Shown here piece after piece: positions 21,801 to 32,300 of a DNA stretch of 64,000 bases. The stretch spans positions 62,001-126,000 of the forward strand of contig NZ_JALQCW010000006.1 of the NCBI RefSeq assembly GCF_023241715.1, given 5' to 3'. A model generated the notes under the pieces. The model was not told the DNA's origin. It did not search any database and saw only the letters and a program-made list of their open reading frames with translations. This DNA is from Pseudomonas morbosilactucae. Its GTDB lineage: Bacteria > Pseudomonadota > Gammaproteobacteria > Pseudomonadales > Pseudomonadaceae. A program made the position numbers and the translations under genes. Numbering within the stretch: position 1 is the first letter of the stretch; every line of letters begins with the position of its first letter.

Positions 21801-21853
21801 AAAAAAGCCCCGCGCCTGCGAACCCCGCATAGCAGGACTCTGACGGGGGGCTT
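21801..21853 (-). terminator. terminator of the mla operon
   Basis: On the minus strand, AAGCCCCCCGTC pairs with the downstream GGGGCTT across an unpaired middle segment (arms 21845-21852 and 21805-21811), followed by a run of T (complement of 21800-21806). It lies 19 bases after the mlaB stop. Confidence 0.7.
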
Positions 21854-21871
21854 CTATATAGATGTGGGTTA

Positions 21872-22177
21872 CTAAGGATGGGTGAGGATTTCGGTCAAGC
21901 CGGAAACCTCGGCGATTTCGCGCATGTCCTCGGGCAAGGCGCGGATGCTCAGGGCCTTGCCGGCCGCCTGGGCATCACGCATGAACGCCAGCAACAGCGC
22001 AAGGCCGACACTGCTGGACTTCGACACTGCCGAACAATCCACAACCAGGTCCGGCACCGCGCTGGACTTGATCAGGGCCTGGCCCTGCTTGCGCAGGCCA
22101 GGGCCGGTGCGATAGTCCAGCACGCCACTGAGCAACAGTTCGCCAGCAGCCCCGGAACGGACGGCCGCCTCACTCAT
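21872..22177 (-). CDS. mlaB: STAS-domain protein MlaB
   Basis: Cytoplasmic STAS-domain subunit of the MlaFEDB transporter, 101 aa. LVVDCSAVSKSSSVGLALLLAFMRDA matches the STAS phosphorylation-loop region, with conserved serines. In E. coli, MlaB binds MlaF and stabilises the ATPase. Its ATG overlaps the mlaC stop by 4 bases (ATGA), so the two are translationally coupled. Last gene of the operon. Confidence 0.9.
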   Translation of the reverse strand: MSEAAVRSGAAGELLLSGVLDYRTGPGLRKQGQALIKSSAVPDLVVDCSAVSKSSSVGLALLLAFMRDAQAAGKALSIRALPEDMREIAEVSGLTEILTHP

Positions 22178-22827
22178 TGCGCAGCCTTCTGCGCGGCGTC
22201 TTCGGTCACTTCCTTGGCCTTAGCCACTTCCCCGGCCCAACCGTCGATGGTCTTGTCCAGGTTATTGCCATTGCGCTGCATGGCATCGGCGAACTGATCA
22301 CGGAACAACTTGCCGATGTTGATGCCGTTGATGATCACGTTGCGCACTTTCCACTGGTCGTTGATCTTCTCCAGGGTGTAGGACACGGGGTAGATCGCCC
22401 CGTTATTGCCCTTGACCTGCATATCGACGCTGGTGCGGGTGCCGCTTTCATCCTTGGCCGGGGACACCGTAATGCCCTGGTTGTTGTACTCGAGCAAGGC
22501 GTTGCCATAGAACTGCATCAGGCTGCGCTTGAAGTTTTCCTGGAAGCGGGTCATCTGCTCCGGGGTGGCTTTGCGCGAGTACTTCACGGTCATGATGCTG
22601 CGGGAGATGCCATCGGCATCCACCACCGGACCGACAATACCGTTCAAGGCGTCGTAGAAGGCGCTCGGGCTCTGCTTGTACTGCTCTTTATTGGCCGCCA
22701 GGTCCGCCAGCAGGCGGTTGGTGGTGTCTTGAACCAGTTCATGGGCGGAAGGCCCGGTCACGGCGTTAGCCATCAAAGGTAGCGCCGCAAGCAACACCAA
22801 CAGGCCACGTCGCAAGGTAGAGATCAT
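22174..22827 (-). CDS. mlaC: periplasmic phospholipid-binding protein MlaC
   Basis: Soluble periplasmic carrier moving phospholipid between MlaA at the outer membrane and MlaFEDB at the inner membrane, 217 aa. A signal peptide is visible (MISTLRRGLLVLLAALPLMANA). The MlaC/Ttg2D family body follows, with YNNQGITVSPAKDESG and WKVRNVIINGINIGKLFRDQF. The start at 22825-22827 has a strong GAGGAG Shine-Dalgarno that overlaps the mlaD stop, and is preferred over one five codons upstream. Confidence 0.95.
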   Translation of the reverse strand: MISTLRRGLLVLLAALPLMANAVTGPSAHELVQDTTNRLLADLAANKEQYKQSPSAFYDALNGIVGPVVDADGISRSIMTVKYSRKATPEQMTRFQENFKRSLMQFYGNALLEYNNQGITVSPAKDESGTRTSVDMQVKGNNGAIYPVSYTLEKINDQWKVRNVIINGINIGKLFRDQFADAMQRNGNNLDKTIDGWAGEVAKAKEVTEDAAQKAAQ

Positions 22828-22838
22828 GAACAAACTCC

Positions 22839-23306
22839 TCATTTAGCGTCTTTGCTAACGGTATTGAGCAGGAACTTACCGATCAGGTCCTCCAGTACCA
22901 GCGACGACTGAGTGTCATGGATGGTGCCACCATCCTTGAGCAGGGACTCTTCCCCACCCACGCTGATGCCGATGTATTTCTCACCCAACAAGCCCGCAGT
23001 CAGAATAGATGCAGTGGAGTCAGTCGGCAGATTATCCACGCGCTTTTCCAATTGCATCGTCACCCGGCCGGTGAAGCTGTCGCGGTCCAGATCGATAGCC
23101 GTGACCTTGCCGATAGTCACACCGGCCATGGTCACTTTAGCTCTGACAGTCAAACCGGCGATATTGTCGAAGTACGCGTAAAGTTTGTAGGTATCGGTGC
23201 TCGCGGCGGCCGACAAGCCACTGACCCGCAAGGCCAGCAACAGCAAAGCCAGGATGCCAGCCAGCAAGAAAAGGCCGACACCGATTTCCAGGGTGCGGTT
23301 TTGCAT
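22839..23306 (-). CDS. mlaD: MCE-domain protein MlaD
   Basis: Inner-membrane anchored periplasmic MCE protein that forms a hexameric ring with a hydrophobic pore, 155 aa. One N-terminal membrane helix (residues about 7-27) precedes a single MCE domain (YFDNIAGLTVRAKVTMAGVTIGKV, SILTAGLLGEKYIGISVGG). Its start overlaps the mlaE stop by one base (TGATG), and the mlaC ribosome-binding site overlaps its stop, consistent with a tightly coupled operon. Confidence 0.95.
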   Translation of the reverse strand: MQNRTLEIGVGLFLLAGILALLLLALRVSGLSAAASTDTYKLYAYFDNIAGLTVRAKVTMAGVTIGKVTAIDLDRDSFTGRVTMQLEKRVDNLPTDSTASILTAGLLGEKYIGISVGGEESLLKDGGTIHDTQSSLVLEDLIGKFLLNTVSKDAK

Positions 23307-24103
23307 CAGAAATCTCCAAACATCAAGGCGGTCAGAATAAAGTCCAAGCCGAGCACCGCCAGGGAGGCGTACACCACGGTCTTGGTAGTGGCACGGCTGA
23401 TCCCCTCTGAAGTGGGCTCACAGTCGTAGCCTTGGAATACGGCAATCCAGGTCACTACAAAGGCGAAAACAATACTTTTAATCACACCATTGAGCACGTC
23501 ACCACTGAAGGTCACGCTGTTTTGCATGTTCGACCAGTAGGAACCTTCATAGACCCCCAGCCAGTCAACCGCCACCCAGGAGCCGCCCCAGATCCCCACT
23601 ACGCTGAAAATCATCGCCAGCAACGGCAGGGAAATGAAACCTGCCCACAGACGCGGGGCAATGATGTATTTGAGCGGATCGACACCAATCATCTCCAGGC
23701 TGGAGAGCTGCTCGGTGGACTTCATGTTGCCGATTTCCGCGGTCAGGGCCGAACCCGCTCGACCGGCGAACAGCAGCGCCGTCACCACCGGGCCGAGTTC
23801 ACGCAGCAACGTCAGGGCGACCATCTGCCCCACCGCCTGCTCGGAACCGTAGCTGGACAGGATGTTGAACCCCTGCAGGGCCAGCACCATACCGATGAAC
23901 ACCCCGGAAACCACGATGATCACCAGGGACATCACCCCCACCGAGTGCAGTTGCTTGACCAGCAGACCAAAGCCACAGCCGATGCCGCCGCGCCCCAACA
24001 AGGCATGGAACAGAAACAGACTGGAACGCCCCAGTACCGCCAGGACATCAATGCCTGAACGACCGAAGAGGCGAACCCGTTCGAGTAACGATATTTTGCG
24101 CAT
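23306..24103 (-). CDS. mlaE: phospholipid ABC transporter permease MlaE
   Basis: Inner-membrane permease of the Mla transporter, 265 aa, with five or so hydrophobic segments. It shows the MlaE family signature ([32 protein letters not shown] and [25 protein letters not shown]), including the coupling region to MlaF. Its start overlaps the mlaF stop by one base. Confidence 0.95.
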   Translation of the reverse strand: MRKISLLERVRLFGRSGIDVLAVLGRSSLFLFHALLGRGGIGCGFGLLVKQLHSVGVMSLVIIVVSGVFIGMVLALQGFNILSSYGSEQAVGQMVALTLLRELGPVVTALLFAGRAGSALTAEIGNMKSTEQLSSLEMIGVDPLKYIIAPRLWAGFISLPLLAMIFSVVGIWGGSWVAVDWLGVYEGSYWSNMQNSVTFSGDVLNGVIKSIVFAFVVTWIAVFQGYDCEPTSEGISRATTKTVVYASLAVLGLDFILTALMFGDF

Positions 24104-24912
24104 CAGCGCTTCCCCAGGAGATCTGCGCGGTAGTCCGGCGCTGGAAAGTGGAACGGTACCGGGCCGTCAGGATCGCCCTTCATGAATTGACGGATGCGCG
24201 GATTGTCGGAGTCCATCAGCTCGGCAGGAGTTCCCTGGCCCAGCACCTGGCCATCGCCCACCACATAGATGTAGTCAGCGATGCTCGCCGTTTCGGCCAG
24301 ATCGTGGGAGACCACGATGCTGGTGATGCCCAGGGCATCATTGAGCAGGCGGATCAGGCGCACCAGGACGCCCATGGCAATCGGGTCCTGGCCCACGAAT
24401 GGCTCGTCGTACATAAGAATCTGCGGATCCAGGGCAATGGCGCGCGCCAGGGCCACCCGGCGCTTCATGCCCCCGGACAGCTCATCCGGCATCAGGTCGA
24501 TGGCGCCGCGCAGCCCGACGGCCTGCAATTTGAGCAGGACGATGTCGCGGATCATCTCTTCCGGCAGCTCGGTATGAACCCGCAAGGGGAAAGCCACGTT
24601 CTCGAAGACGTCGAGGTCGGTGAACAGGGCTCCGCTCTGGAACAGCACGCCCATTTGCTTGCGGGCATCGAACAGATCACTGCGCGACAGCGCGGGCAGG
24701 TTCTGCCCGTTGACCCACACTTCGCCGGCGCTGGGCCGCAATTGCGCGCCCATCAGCCGCAGCAGCGTGGTTTTCCCGCAGCCGGAAGGCCCCATGATGC
24801 CGGTGACCTTGCCCCGCTGAATACGGATATCGACATTATTGAAGATGCTGCGCGCACCGCGCTTGAAGGACAGTCCCTTCAGCTCGACCGCGTAGGCGTT
24901 ATCGGCACTCAT
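24103..24912 (-). CDS. mlaF: phospholipid ABC transporter ATPase MlaF
   Basis: Cytoplasmic ATPase of the Mla system, 269 aa, first gene of mlaFEDCB. Walker [12 protein letters not shown] (residues about 37-47), signature [16 protein letters not shown], Walker [14 protein letters not shown], and H-loop IVVSHDL are all intact. The operon maintains outer-membrane lipid asymmetry and is known as ttg2 in pseudomonads, where it affects solvent tolerance. It is divergent from kdsD. Confidence 0.96.
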   Translation of the reverse strand: MSADNAYAVELKGLSFKRGARSIFNNVDIRIQRGKVTGIMGPSGCGKTTLLRLMGAQLRPSAGEVWVNGQNLPALSRSDLFDARKQMGVLFQSGALFTDLDVFENVAFPLRVHTELPEEMIRDIVLLKLQAVGLRGAIDLMPDELSGGMKRRVALARAIALDPQILMYDEPFVGQDPIAMGVLVRLIRLLNDALGITSIVVSHDLAETASIADYIYVVGDGQVLGQGTPAELMDSDNPRIRQFMKGDPDGPVPFHFPAPDYRADLLGKR

Positions 24913-25134
24913 CTAAACTCCTTGCGATGCAGCCTTTCACTAGGACGCTTGGCTCCCTGCCGGGAGTACATCCTCAGGGCAGGCCGAACTGGCGGCGAAC
25001 TATATCACTGCTGATACGGAGCGCCCAAGGCCGAAGCCGAGGCCGTTCAGGTCGAGGACAGGCGATTCAGCGCTTTCCCCAGCCCGGCGCAACAAAGCCT
25101 GACGAACTTGCGTGAGGGATTTGTTCATTACCGC

Positions 25135-25140
25135 TATAAT
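25135..25140 (+). promoter_or_regulatory. -10 element (TATAAT) upstream of kdsD
   Basis: A perfect TATAAT lies 35 bases before the kdsD ATG. No -35 of normal spacing stands out (TTGCGT at 25108-25113 is too far away). Confidence 0.4.
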
Positions 25141-25174
25141 CGCCGCCTTTTCATCGGGCTATACGATTTCAGAC

Positions 25175-26149
25175 ATGAGCCAATCCAGCGACCTGATTCA
25201 ATCAGCACAACGCACCATCCGCCTCGAAATTCAGGCCGTAGAAGGCTTGCTGCCCCATATCGACGCAGATTTCGTACGCGCTTGCGAGATGATTCTGGCC
25301 AGCAAGGGCCGAGTGGTCGTGGTCGGCATGGGCAAGTCCGGGCACATCGGCAACAAGATTGCCGCCACCCTGGCCAGCACCGGCACCACGGCATTTTTTG
25401 TCCACCCAGCCGAAGCCAGCCACGGCGACATGGGCATGATCACCCGGGACGACGTGATCCTGGCGCTGTCCAACTCCGGCTCCACCAACGAAATCGTCAC
25501 CCTGCTGCCGCTGATCAAACGCCTGGGCATCCAGCTGATCAGCATCACCGGCAACCCGAACTCGCCGCTGGCCAAGGCCGCCGAGGTCAACCTCAACGTG
25601 CACGTCGAGACCGAGGCCTGCCCGCTGAACCTGGCACCAACCTCCTCGACCACCGCCGCCCTGGTAATGGGTGATGCCCTGGCCGTGGCCCTGCTGGAAG
25701 CCCGTGGCTTCACCGCCGAAGACTTCGCCTTCTCGCACCCAGGTGGCGCGCTGGGCCGTCGCCTGCTGCTGAAAGTCGAGAACGTGATGCACGAAGGCGC
25801 CGAACTGCCGAACGTGCAGCGCGGCACCCTGCTTAAAGACGCGCTCATGGAAATGACTCGTAAAGGTTTGGGCATGACCGTGGTCCTCGAAGCCGATGGC
25901 CGCCTGGCCGGGATCTTCACCGACGGTGACTTGCGCCGGACCCTGGACCGCGCCATCAACATCCATGAAGCCAGCATCGATGACGTCATGACCCCTCACG
26001 GCAAGACCGCCCGCGCCGACATGCTCGCGGCCGAAGCCCTGAAAATCATGGAAGATCACAAAATCAGCGCCCTGGTGGTGGTGGACAAGGATGACCGCCC
26101 CATCGGCGCCTTGAACATGCACGACCTGCTGCGCGCGGGAGTCATGTAA
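25175..26149 (+). CDS. kdsD: D-arabinose 5-phosphate isomerase KdsD
   Basis: Converts ribulose 5-phosphate to arabinose 5-phosphate, the first step to Kdo for LPS, 324 aa. The SIS sugar-isomerase domain is N-terminal (VVVGMGKSGHIGNKIAATLASTGT, FFVHPAEASHGDMGM, SNSGSTNEI), followed by a pair of CBS domains (residues about 205-324). The ATG at 25175 (MSQSSDLIQSAQRT) is chosen over one 21 codons upstream that would overlap the promoter. The stop overlaps the kdsC start by one base. Confidence 0.96.
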   Translation: MSQSSDLIQSAQRTIRLEIQAVEGLLPHIDADFVRACEMILASKGRVVVVGMGKSGHIGNKIAATLASTGTTAFFVHPAEASHGDMGMITRDDVILALSNSGSTNEIVTLLPLIKRLGIQLISITGNPNSPLAKAAEVNLNVHVETEACPLNLAPTSSTTAALVMGDALAVALLEARGFTAEDFAFSHPGGALGRRLLLKVENVMHEGAELPNVQRGTLLKDALMEMTRKGLGMTVVLEADGRLAGIFTDGDLRRTLDRAINIHEASIDDVMTPHGKTARADMLAAEALKIMEDHKISALVVVDKDDRPIGALNMHDLLRAGVM

Positions 26150-26672
26150 TGAGCGACGATCTGCTGCAACGTGGCAAACACATCAAACTGGCGGTGTTCG
26201 ACGTCGACGGCGTGCTCACCGATGGCCGCCTGTACTTTCTCGAAGACGGCAGCGAATTCAAGACCTTCAACACCCTGGATGGCCAAGGCATCAAGATGCT
26301 GATGGCCGCCGGTGTGCAGACGGCAATCATCAGCGGGCGCAAGACCCCGGTGGTCGAGCGCCGCGCCAAGAACCTGGGGATTCCCCACCTGTATCAGGGC
26401 CGCGAGGATAAATTGGTGGTCCTGGACGAGCTTCTCGGCCAACTCAACCTAAGCTACGAACAGGTCGCGTACCTGGGTGACGATCTGCCGGACCTGCCCG
26501 TGATCCGTCGCGTCGCCTGGGCATGGCTGTGGCCAATGCGGCCAGCTTCGTCCGCGAGCACGCCCACGGCATCACCCAGGCCCGGGGCGGCGAAGGCGCC
26601 GCACGTGAGTTCTGCGAATTGATCCTGCGTGCCCAAGGCAGCCTCGATGCGGCCAACGCCGCTTACTTATAG
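26149..26672 (+). pseudogene. kdsC: KDO 8-phosphate phosphatase KdsC, frameshifted (probable sequence error)
   Basis: HAD-family phosphatase removing the phosphate from Kdo-8-phosphate. The N-terminal two thirds are intact: FDVDGVLTDG (motif I, nucleophile Asp), IISGRKTPVVERR, and YLGDDLPDLPVIRRV (motif IV). At about 26515 one base is missing: the frame changes from the expected VGLGMAVANAASFVREHA to unrelated sequence that stops at 26622. Inserting one G restores a normal C-terminus (AHGITQARGGEGAAREFCEL and on) and a stop at 26670-26672, giving 174 aa, the family length. KdsC activity is needed for LPS, so a sequencing or assembly error is more likely than a true null. Confidence 0.9.
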
Positions 26673-26680
26673 AGCCCCTT

Positions 26681-27253
26681 ATGCTGAGCAAAAAGATTCG
26701 CAACATCCTGATTTTCGGGGTCATCACCGCGCTGTTCGCGGCCGTGGGCTACTGGAACATCAGCCCGGAACGTTTTCTCGACAAGCCTGTGGCCCAGGTC
26801 GACGAAAGCGCCATCGACTATTACGTGATCAACGCCCGCAGCGTGCAGTACCTGCCCGACGGCAAGATGCAGTACGAAATGACCTCGGACAAGGTCGAGC
26901 ACGTCAAGACCACCGAAGTCACCCTGCTGACCAAGCCTGACCTGCAGATGTACCGCGGCACCACCTTCCCCTGGCACGTCCAGAGCGAGCGTGGCGAGGT
27001 CAACCCGGACGGCACCCAGGTCGAGCTGATCGATTCGGTACGGGTTGCCCGCAAAGACGACAAGAATCGCAACCTGCTGATCACCACCAGCCGGATGACA
27101 GTATTCCCGCAGAAGCAATATGCGCAGACCGAGCAAGCCGTTAGAATCGACGGCGCCGGCGGCGTGACGACTGCCAAGGGAATGAAAGCGTATTTGAAAG
27201 ACGGCAGGATGAACCTGCTATCGAACGTAAGAGGACAGTATGAGGCTCGTTAA
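26681..27253 (+). CDS. lptC: LPS export protein LptC
   Basis: Bitopic inner-membrane protein, 190 aa, passing LPS from LptB2FG to LptA. One N-terminal membrane helix (residues about 5-24) is followed by the periplasmic beta-jellyroll (YYVINARSVQYLPDGKMQYEMTSDKVEHV, WHVQSERGEVNPDG). It lies eight bases after the restored kdsC stop and overlaps lptA by 14 bases. Confidence 0.93.
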   Translation: MLSKKIRNILIFGVITALFAAVGYWNISPERFLDKPVAQVDESAIDYYVINARSVQYLPDGKMQYEMTSDKVEHVKTTEVTLLTKPDLQMYRGTTFPWHVQSERGEVNPDGTQVELIDSVRVARKDDKNRNLLITTSRMTVFPQKQYAQTEQAVRIDGAGGVTTAKGMKAYLKDGRMNLLSNVRGQYEAR

Positions 27254-27784
27254 AACCCTCCCTATTTTGCTCAGTCTGGGCGCAGCACTGGGAAGCGTGA
27301 GCGCCTGGGCTCTGCCGAACGATAGCCAGCAACCCATCCGCATCCAGGCCGATGACGCGCAACTGGATGACAAACAAGGCATCGCCACCTACAAGGGTGA
27401 CGTGATCATTACCCAAGGTTCGATGAAGATCACCGGCAACACCGTGACCATTACCCGCGCCACCTCGGGCGAGATCGACGTGGTGACCTCGGTGGGCAAC
27501 CTGGCCTACTTCGAGCAACTGCAGAAAGCCACCGACCAGAAACCGGTCCAGGCCTACGCAGTGACCATCCAGTACCACGCCCAGCAGAACCGCATCGTGC
27601 TGATCGACAAAGCCAAGGTCATCAATGACGGCAACACCACCGAAGGCGAGAAAATCGTCTACGACACCGTCAAGCAGGTCGCCAATGCCGGCCGCGCCAA
27701 TGGCAGCTCGGTGACCGCGCCACGTCCGCGGATCGACATGGTGATCCAGCCGAAAAAGAAAACTGAAGAGCAGAAGGCCCAGTA

Positions 27785-27785
<1 letters not shown>
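27240..27785 (+). CDS. lptA: LPS periplasmic bridge protein LptA
   Basis: Periplasmic beta-jellyroll protein that polymerises into the LPS bridge, 181 aa. The signal peptide runs to about residue 24 ([15 protein letters not shown]). The OstA-like domain contains [35 protein letters not shown]. The C-terminus is lysine-rich ([11 protein letters not shown]). The start overlaps lptC, and the stop overlaps the lptB start (TAATG). Confidence 0.95.
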
Positions 27786-28510
<725 letters not shown>

Positions 28511-28609
28511 GCACTGAGGTGTTTGGCCAGTCGCCAGGGCGCCGCAAGCAATAAAATCCTGCAATTTTTATTGTTACAGCGCTCTAGGCAAACACTTCAG
28601 TTTCAGGCA

Positions 28610-28666
28610 TATAATTTGCTTATGTTTGGCGCCTCGGCGCCCTGTAGTGGATGGCGCATGTGCGCC
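28610..28666 (+). promoter_or_regulatory. -10 element and paired palindromes in the rpoN leader
   Basis: TATAAT is at 28610-28615, 83 bases before the rpoN start. Just downstream are two palindromes, GGCGCC-TC-GGCGCC (28628-28641) and GGCGCA-TG-TGCGCC (28653-28666). They would lie in the 5' leader of an rpoN transcript starting here. No U-tract follows, so they are not terminators. Confidence 0.45.
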
Positions 28667-28692
28667 GGCGAATAAGGTGTTAAGCCCCTGCC

Positions 28693-30186
28693 ATGAAACC
28701 ATCGCTAGTCCTGAGAATGGGCCAGCAGCTGACGATGACACCGCAGCTGCAACAGGCCATCCGCCTGCTCCAATTGTCGACCCTGGACCTGCAACAGGAA
28801 ATCCAGGAGGCCCTGGAGTCCAATCCGATGCTCGAACGCCAGGAAGAAGGCGACGACTTCGATAACAGCGACCCATTGGCCGACAACGCCGAGCAGAAAC
28901 CCAACACCGACATCCAGGAACCCTCCTACCAGGAAACCGCCCCCACGGTGGACAACCTCGAGGAAGGCGAATGGAACGAGCGCATCCCCAACGAGCTGCC
29001 CGTCGACACTGCCTGGGAAGACGTCTACCAGACCAGCGCCAGCAGCCTGCCGAGCAACGATGACGACGAGTGGGACTTCACCACCCGTACCTCCGCCGGC
29101 GAAAGCCTGCAGAGCCATCTGCTCTGGCAATTGAACCTGGCCCCGATGTCGGACACCGATCGCCTGATCGCCGTGACCCTGATCGATTGCATCAACAATC
29201 AGGGCTACCTGGATGAAACCCTCGAGGAGATCCTCGACGCCTTCGATCCGGAACTGGACATCGAACTGGACGAGATCGAAGCCGTCCTGCATCGCATCCA
29301 GCAATTCGAACCGGCCGGCATCGGCGCCCGCAACCTGGGCGAATGCCTGCTCCTGCAATTGCGTCAACTGCCGGCCAAGACCCCATGGCTGGCCGAAGCC
29401 CAGCGCCTGGTCACCGACTACATCGACCTGCTGGGCAGCCGCGACTACAGCCAACTGATGCGGCGCATGAAGCTCAAGGAAGACGAGCTGCGCCAAGTCA
29501 TCGAACTGGTACAGAGCCTCAACCCGCGCCCGGGCTCGCAAATCGAGTCCAGCGAAGCCGAATACGTTGTGCCCGACGTTATTGTGCGCAAGGACAACGA
29601 GCGCTGGCTGGTAGAGCTCAATCAGGAATCCGTACCGCGCCTGCGAGTGAATGCGCAATACGCCGGTTTTGTCCGCCGCGCCGACACCAGCGCCGACAAC
29701 ACCTTCATGCGCAACCAGCTGCAGGAAGCGCGCTGGTTCATCAAGAGCCTGCAAAGCCGCAACGAAACCCTGATGAAGGTCGCCACCCAGATCGTCGAAC
29801 ACCAGCGGGGCTTCCTCGAGTACGGTGACGAAGCGATGAAGCCGTTGGTCCTGCACGATATCGCTGAGGCGGTGGGCATGCACGAATCGACCATTTCCCG
29901 GGTGACCACGCAAAAATTCATGCATACCCCACGGGGCATATATGAACTGAAATACTTTTTCTCCAGCCACGTCAGCACCTCCGAAGGCGGCGAATGCTCG
30001 TCCACGGCGATCCGCGCGATCATCAAAAAACTGGTCGCTGCGGAAAATCAGAAAAAGCCGTTGAGTGACAGCAAGATCGCTGGTTTACTGGAGGCACAAG
30101 GCATTCAGGTAGCCCGTCGTACCGTCGCCAAGTACCGCGAATCCCTTGGGATCGCGCCTTCCAGCGAACGGAAGCGGTTGATGTAG
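28693..30186 (+). CDS. rpoN: RNA polymerase sigma-54 factor RpoN
   Basis: Alternative sigma factor for nitrogen, motility and other enhancer-dependent promoters, 497 aa. The N-terminal glutamine-rich region I ([30 protein letters not shown]) and an acidic region II are followed by the core-binding and HTH domains ([32 protein letters not shown]). The RpoN box is [10 protein letters not shown], ending 15 residues before the C-terminus. The lptB-rpoN-hpf-ptsN-rapZ-ptsO order is conserved in the genus. Confidence 0.98.
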   Translation: MKPSLVLRMGQQLTMTPQLQQAIRLLQLSTLDLQQEIQEALESNPMLERQEEGDDFDNSDPLADNAEQKPNTDIQEPSYQETAPTVDNLEEGEWNERIPNELPVDTAWEDVYQTSASSLPSNDDDEWDFTTRTSAGESLQSHLLWQLNLAPMSDTDRLIAVTLIDCINNQGYLDETLEEILDAFDPELDIELDEIEAVLHRIQQFEPAGIGARNLGECLLLQLRQLPAKTPWLAEAQRLVTDYIDLLGSRDYSQLMRRMKLKEDELRQVIELVQSLNPRPGSQIESSEAEYVVPDVIVRKDNERWLVELNQESVPRLRVNAQYAGFVRRADTSADNTFMRNQLQEARWFIKSLQSRNETLMKVATQIVEHQRGFLEYGDEAMKPLVLHDIAEAVGMHESTISRVTTQKFMHTPRGIYELKYFFSSHVSTSEGGECSSTAIRAIIKKLVAAENQKKPLSDSKIAGLLEAQGIQVARRTVAKYRESLGIAPSSERKRLM

Positions 30187-30325
30187 TCGCCGGGCTAGCC
30201 ACAGCGTTCCAGGGTGTGTTCGAAAGCAACCGAGCAGCAATCAGGCAAGGATGATTTCGGACACAACCTAAGTGGCAGGCAACCCAGCCTGCCGCCTTAT
30301 GCACTGGCAACGAAGGAGAAGCTGT

Positions 30326-30631
30326 ATGCAAGTCAACATCAGTGGACACCAACTGGAAGTGACCGAACCCCTGCGCGCTTATATCGGCGAAAAACTCGAC
30401 CGACTGGAGCGCCACTTTGACAAGATTACCAATGTGCAGGTAACGATGGCTGTCGAGAAACTGAAACAGAAAATCGAAGCCACGCTGCACATCCACGGTG
30501 GGGAGGTTGTCGCCAATGCAGAACATGACGATATGTATGCTGCGATTGACCTGCTCACGGACAAGCTCGACCGCCAACTGAAAAAGCATAAGGAAAAGCA
30601 ACTCCACCTTCTCCAAGGCACGGGTCGCTAA
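30326..30631 (+). CDS. hpf: ribosome hibernation-promoting factor HPF
   Basis: Short-form HPF (YhbH/RaiA fold), 101 aa, which binds the 30S decoding centre and promotes inactive 100S ribosomes in stationary phase. MQVNISGHQLEVTEPLRAYIGEKLDRLERHFDKITNVQVT and the C-terminal KLDRQLKKHKEKQ are typical. The ATG at 30326 is preceded by AAGGAGAAG. Further in-frame codons upstream pass through a leader hairpin (30274-30293) and are not coding. Confidence 0.95.
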   Translation: MQVNISGHQLEVTEPLRAYIGEKLDRLERHFDKITNVQVTMAVEKLKQKIEATLHIHGGEVVANAEHDDMYAAIDLLTDKLDRQLKKHKEKQLHLLQGTGR

Positions 30632-30643
30632 CACTCCCCTCCC

Positions 30644-31108
30644 ATGATCCGACTTGAAAGTATCCTGACCCCCGGCCGTTCCCTCGTGAACGTGCCGGGC
30701 GGCAGTAAAAAACGCGCCCTCGAACAAATTGCCAACCTGATCAGCCGCGAAGTGCCTGATCTGGAGATGCAGGATGTCTTCGAGAGCCTGATTGCCCGTG
30801 AAAAACTCGGTTCTACGGGTTTTGGCAACGGCATCGCCATTCCTCACTGCCGTCTAAAAGGGTGCGAGTCGCCTATCAGCGCCTTGATGCACCTGGACGC
30901 CCCTATCGATTTCGACGCCATTGATGGCGCTCCGGTCGACCTGCTGTTCGTATTGCTGGTCCCGGAAGCGGCCACCGATGCTCACTTGGAACTGCTTCGG
31001 CAGATCGCCAGCATGCTGGATCGCAAGGAAGTGCGTGACCGGCTGCGCAGTGCCTCCAGCAATGAAGCCCTGTATCAGGTTGTCCTGGACGAACAGAACG
31101 GTCACTAG
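30644..31108 (+). CDS. ptsN: nitrogen PTS IIA component PtsN (EIIA-Ntr)
   Basis: Regulatory phosphocarrier of the nitrogen PTS, 154 aa. Phospho-acceptor His68 lies in GIAIPHCRL, as in E. coli EIIANtr. It receives phosphate from PtsP through the HPr-like PtsO, encoded here two genes downstream, and acts on potassium transport and carbon-nitrogen balance rather than on sugar uptake. It lies 12 bases after hpf and 2 bases before rapZ. Confidence 0.96.
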   Translation: MIRLESILTPGRSLVNVPGGSKKRALEQIANLISREVPDLEMQDVFESLIAREKLGSTGFGNGIAIPHCRLKGCESPISALMHLDAPIDFDAIDGAPVDLLFVLLVPEAATDAHLELLRQIASMLDRKEVRDRLRSASSNEALYQVVLDEQNGH

Positions 31109-31110
31109 CC

Positions 31111-31968
31111 ATGCGTTTGATCATCGTCAGCGGCCGTTCCGGCTCGGGTAAAAGCACCGCCCTCGATGTCCTTGAGGACCACGGTTACTACTGCATCGAC
31201 AACTTGCCCGCCGGGCTGCTGCCCGAGCTGGCCGAGCGTGCGTTGATCCACACCGAGCTGGCACAACCGCTGGTGGCGGTGTCCATTGACGCACGCAACC
31301 TGCCCAGCCACTTGTCGCGCTTCCCCGAGCTCCTGGAAGAAGTCCGTGCCCGGCACATCCAGTGCGATGTGCTGTACCTGGACGCCGACGAGGAAACCCT
31401 GCTCAAGCGCTTCTCGGAAACCCGCCGGCGCCATCCGCTCAGCAGCGCTAATCGCTCCCTGGCGGAGGCCATTCACGACGAAACCCAATTGCTCGGGCCG
31501 ATCGTCGATCTGGCCGACCTCAAGGTCAACACCACCAACCTGAACCTGTACCAACTGCGCGACACCATCAAGTTGCGCCTGTTGAACCAGCCTGAACCGG
31601 GCACGGCGTTCCTGGTGGAGTCATTCGGGTTCAAACGCGGGATGCCGGTGGATGCGGACCTGGTATTCGATGTGCGCTGCCTTCCCAACCCCTATTGGAA
31701 ACCCGAGCTGCGCGACCAGTCGGGGCTGGATCAACCGGTTGCCGAGTACCTGGCGGCACAGCCGGATGTCGAGGAGATGTTCCAGGACATCTCCAGCTAC
31801 CTGCTCAAGTGGTTGCCGCGCTTCGCTGCCAGCAACCGCGCCTACGTCACTATTGCCATTGGCTGCACGGGCGGGCATCACCGCTCCGTCTACCTGACCG
31901 AACGCCTGGGTCAGGTGCTGCAACAATCCCTGAAGAACGTCCAGGTTCGCCACCGCGACCTTAGCTGA
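31111..31968 (+). CDS. rapZ: RNase adapter / P-loop protein RapZ
   Basis: P-loop NTPase of the RapZ (YvcJ/YhbJ) family, 285 aa. Walker A is [16 protein letters not shown] at residues 8-23, and the C-terminal half has [11 protein letters not shown] and [16 protein letters not shown]. In E. coli it guides RNase E to the GlmZ sRNA; in pseudomonads, which lack a clear GlmY/GlmZ pair, its target is not established. It sits between ptsN and ptsO, as in other gammaproteobacteria. Confidence 0.95.
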   Translation: MRLIIVSGRSGSGKSTALDVLEDHGYYCIDNLPAGLLPELAERALIHTELAQPLVAVSIDARNLPSHLSRFPELLEEVRARHIQCDVLYLDADEETLLKRFSETRRRHPLSSANRSLAEAIHDETQLLGPIVDLADLKVNTTNLNLYQLRDTIKLRLLNQPEPGTAFLVESFGFKRGMPVDADLVFDVRCLPNPYWKPELRDQSGLDQPVAEYLAAQPDVEEMFQDISSYLLKWLPRFAASNRAYVTIAIGCTGGHHRSVYLTERLGQVLQQSLKNVQVRHRDLS

Positions 31969-31984
31969 AAGGATCTACCCCGCG

Positions 31985-32257
31985 ATGCCTGCTCTGGAAA
32001 TTGAAATCATCAACAAACTGGGCTTGCATGCCCGTGCTTCAGCCAAATTCGTCGGCGTTGCCGGTCAGTTTCCTTGCCAGATCAGAGCGGGCAGAACCCC
32101 GGAATCCATGGTCGACGGCAAAAGCATCATGGCCATGATGATGCTGGCCGCCGGCAAGGGCACCAAGATTCATTTGAAAACCGAAGGCGAGCAGGAGCAG
32201 GAAGCGCTGGATGCGCTGGTGGCACTGATCAACAATTATTTCGACGAAGGCGAGTAA
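31985..32257 (+). CDS. ptsO: HPr-like phosphocarrier PtsO (NPr)
   Basis: 90-aa HPr-family protein of the nitrogen PTS. The phosphorylatable His15 is in GLHARASAKFV, and the conserved region around Ser47 is MVDGKSIMAMMMLAA. It passes phosphate from PtsP (EI-Ntr) to PtsN, encoded in the same cluster. Last gene of the plus-strand run. Confidence 0.96.
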   Translation: MPALEIEIINKLGLHARASAKFVGVAGQFPCQIRAGRTPESMVDGKSIMAMMMLAAGKGTKIHLKTEGEQEQEALDALVALINNYFDEGE

Positions 32258-32258
32258 A

Positions 32259-32300
32259 GGCGACAGGGCAAGCCTGCCGCCAGGCACTCAAGCGAGTGCC
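32259..32300. terminator. two hairpins between convergent ptsO and the ZIP gene
   Basis: GGCGACAGG pairs with CCTGCCGCC (32259-32281, one mismatch). GGCACTC-AAGC-GAGTGCC (32283-32300, perfect 7-bp stem) overlaps the stop codon of the convergent gene. There is no U-tract, so termination is probable from position but unproven. Confidence 0.45.
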
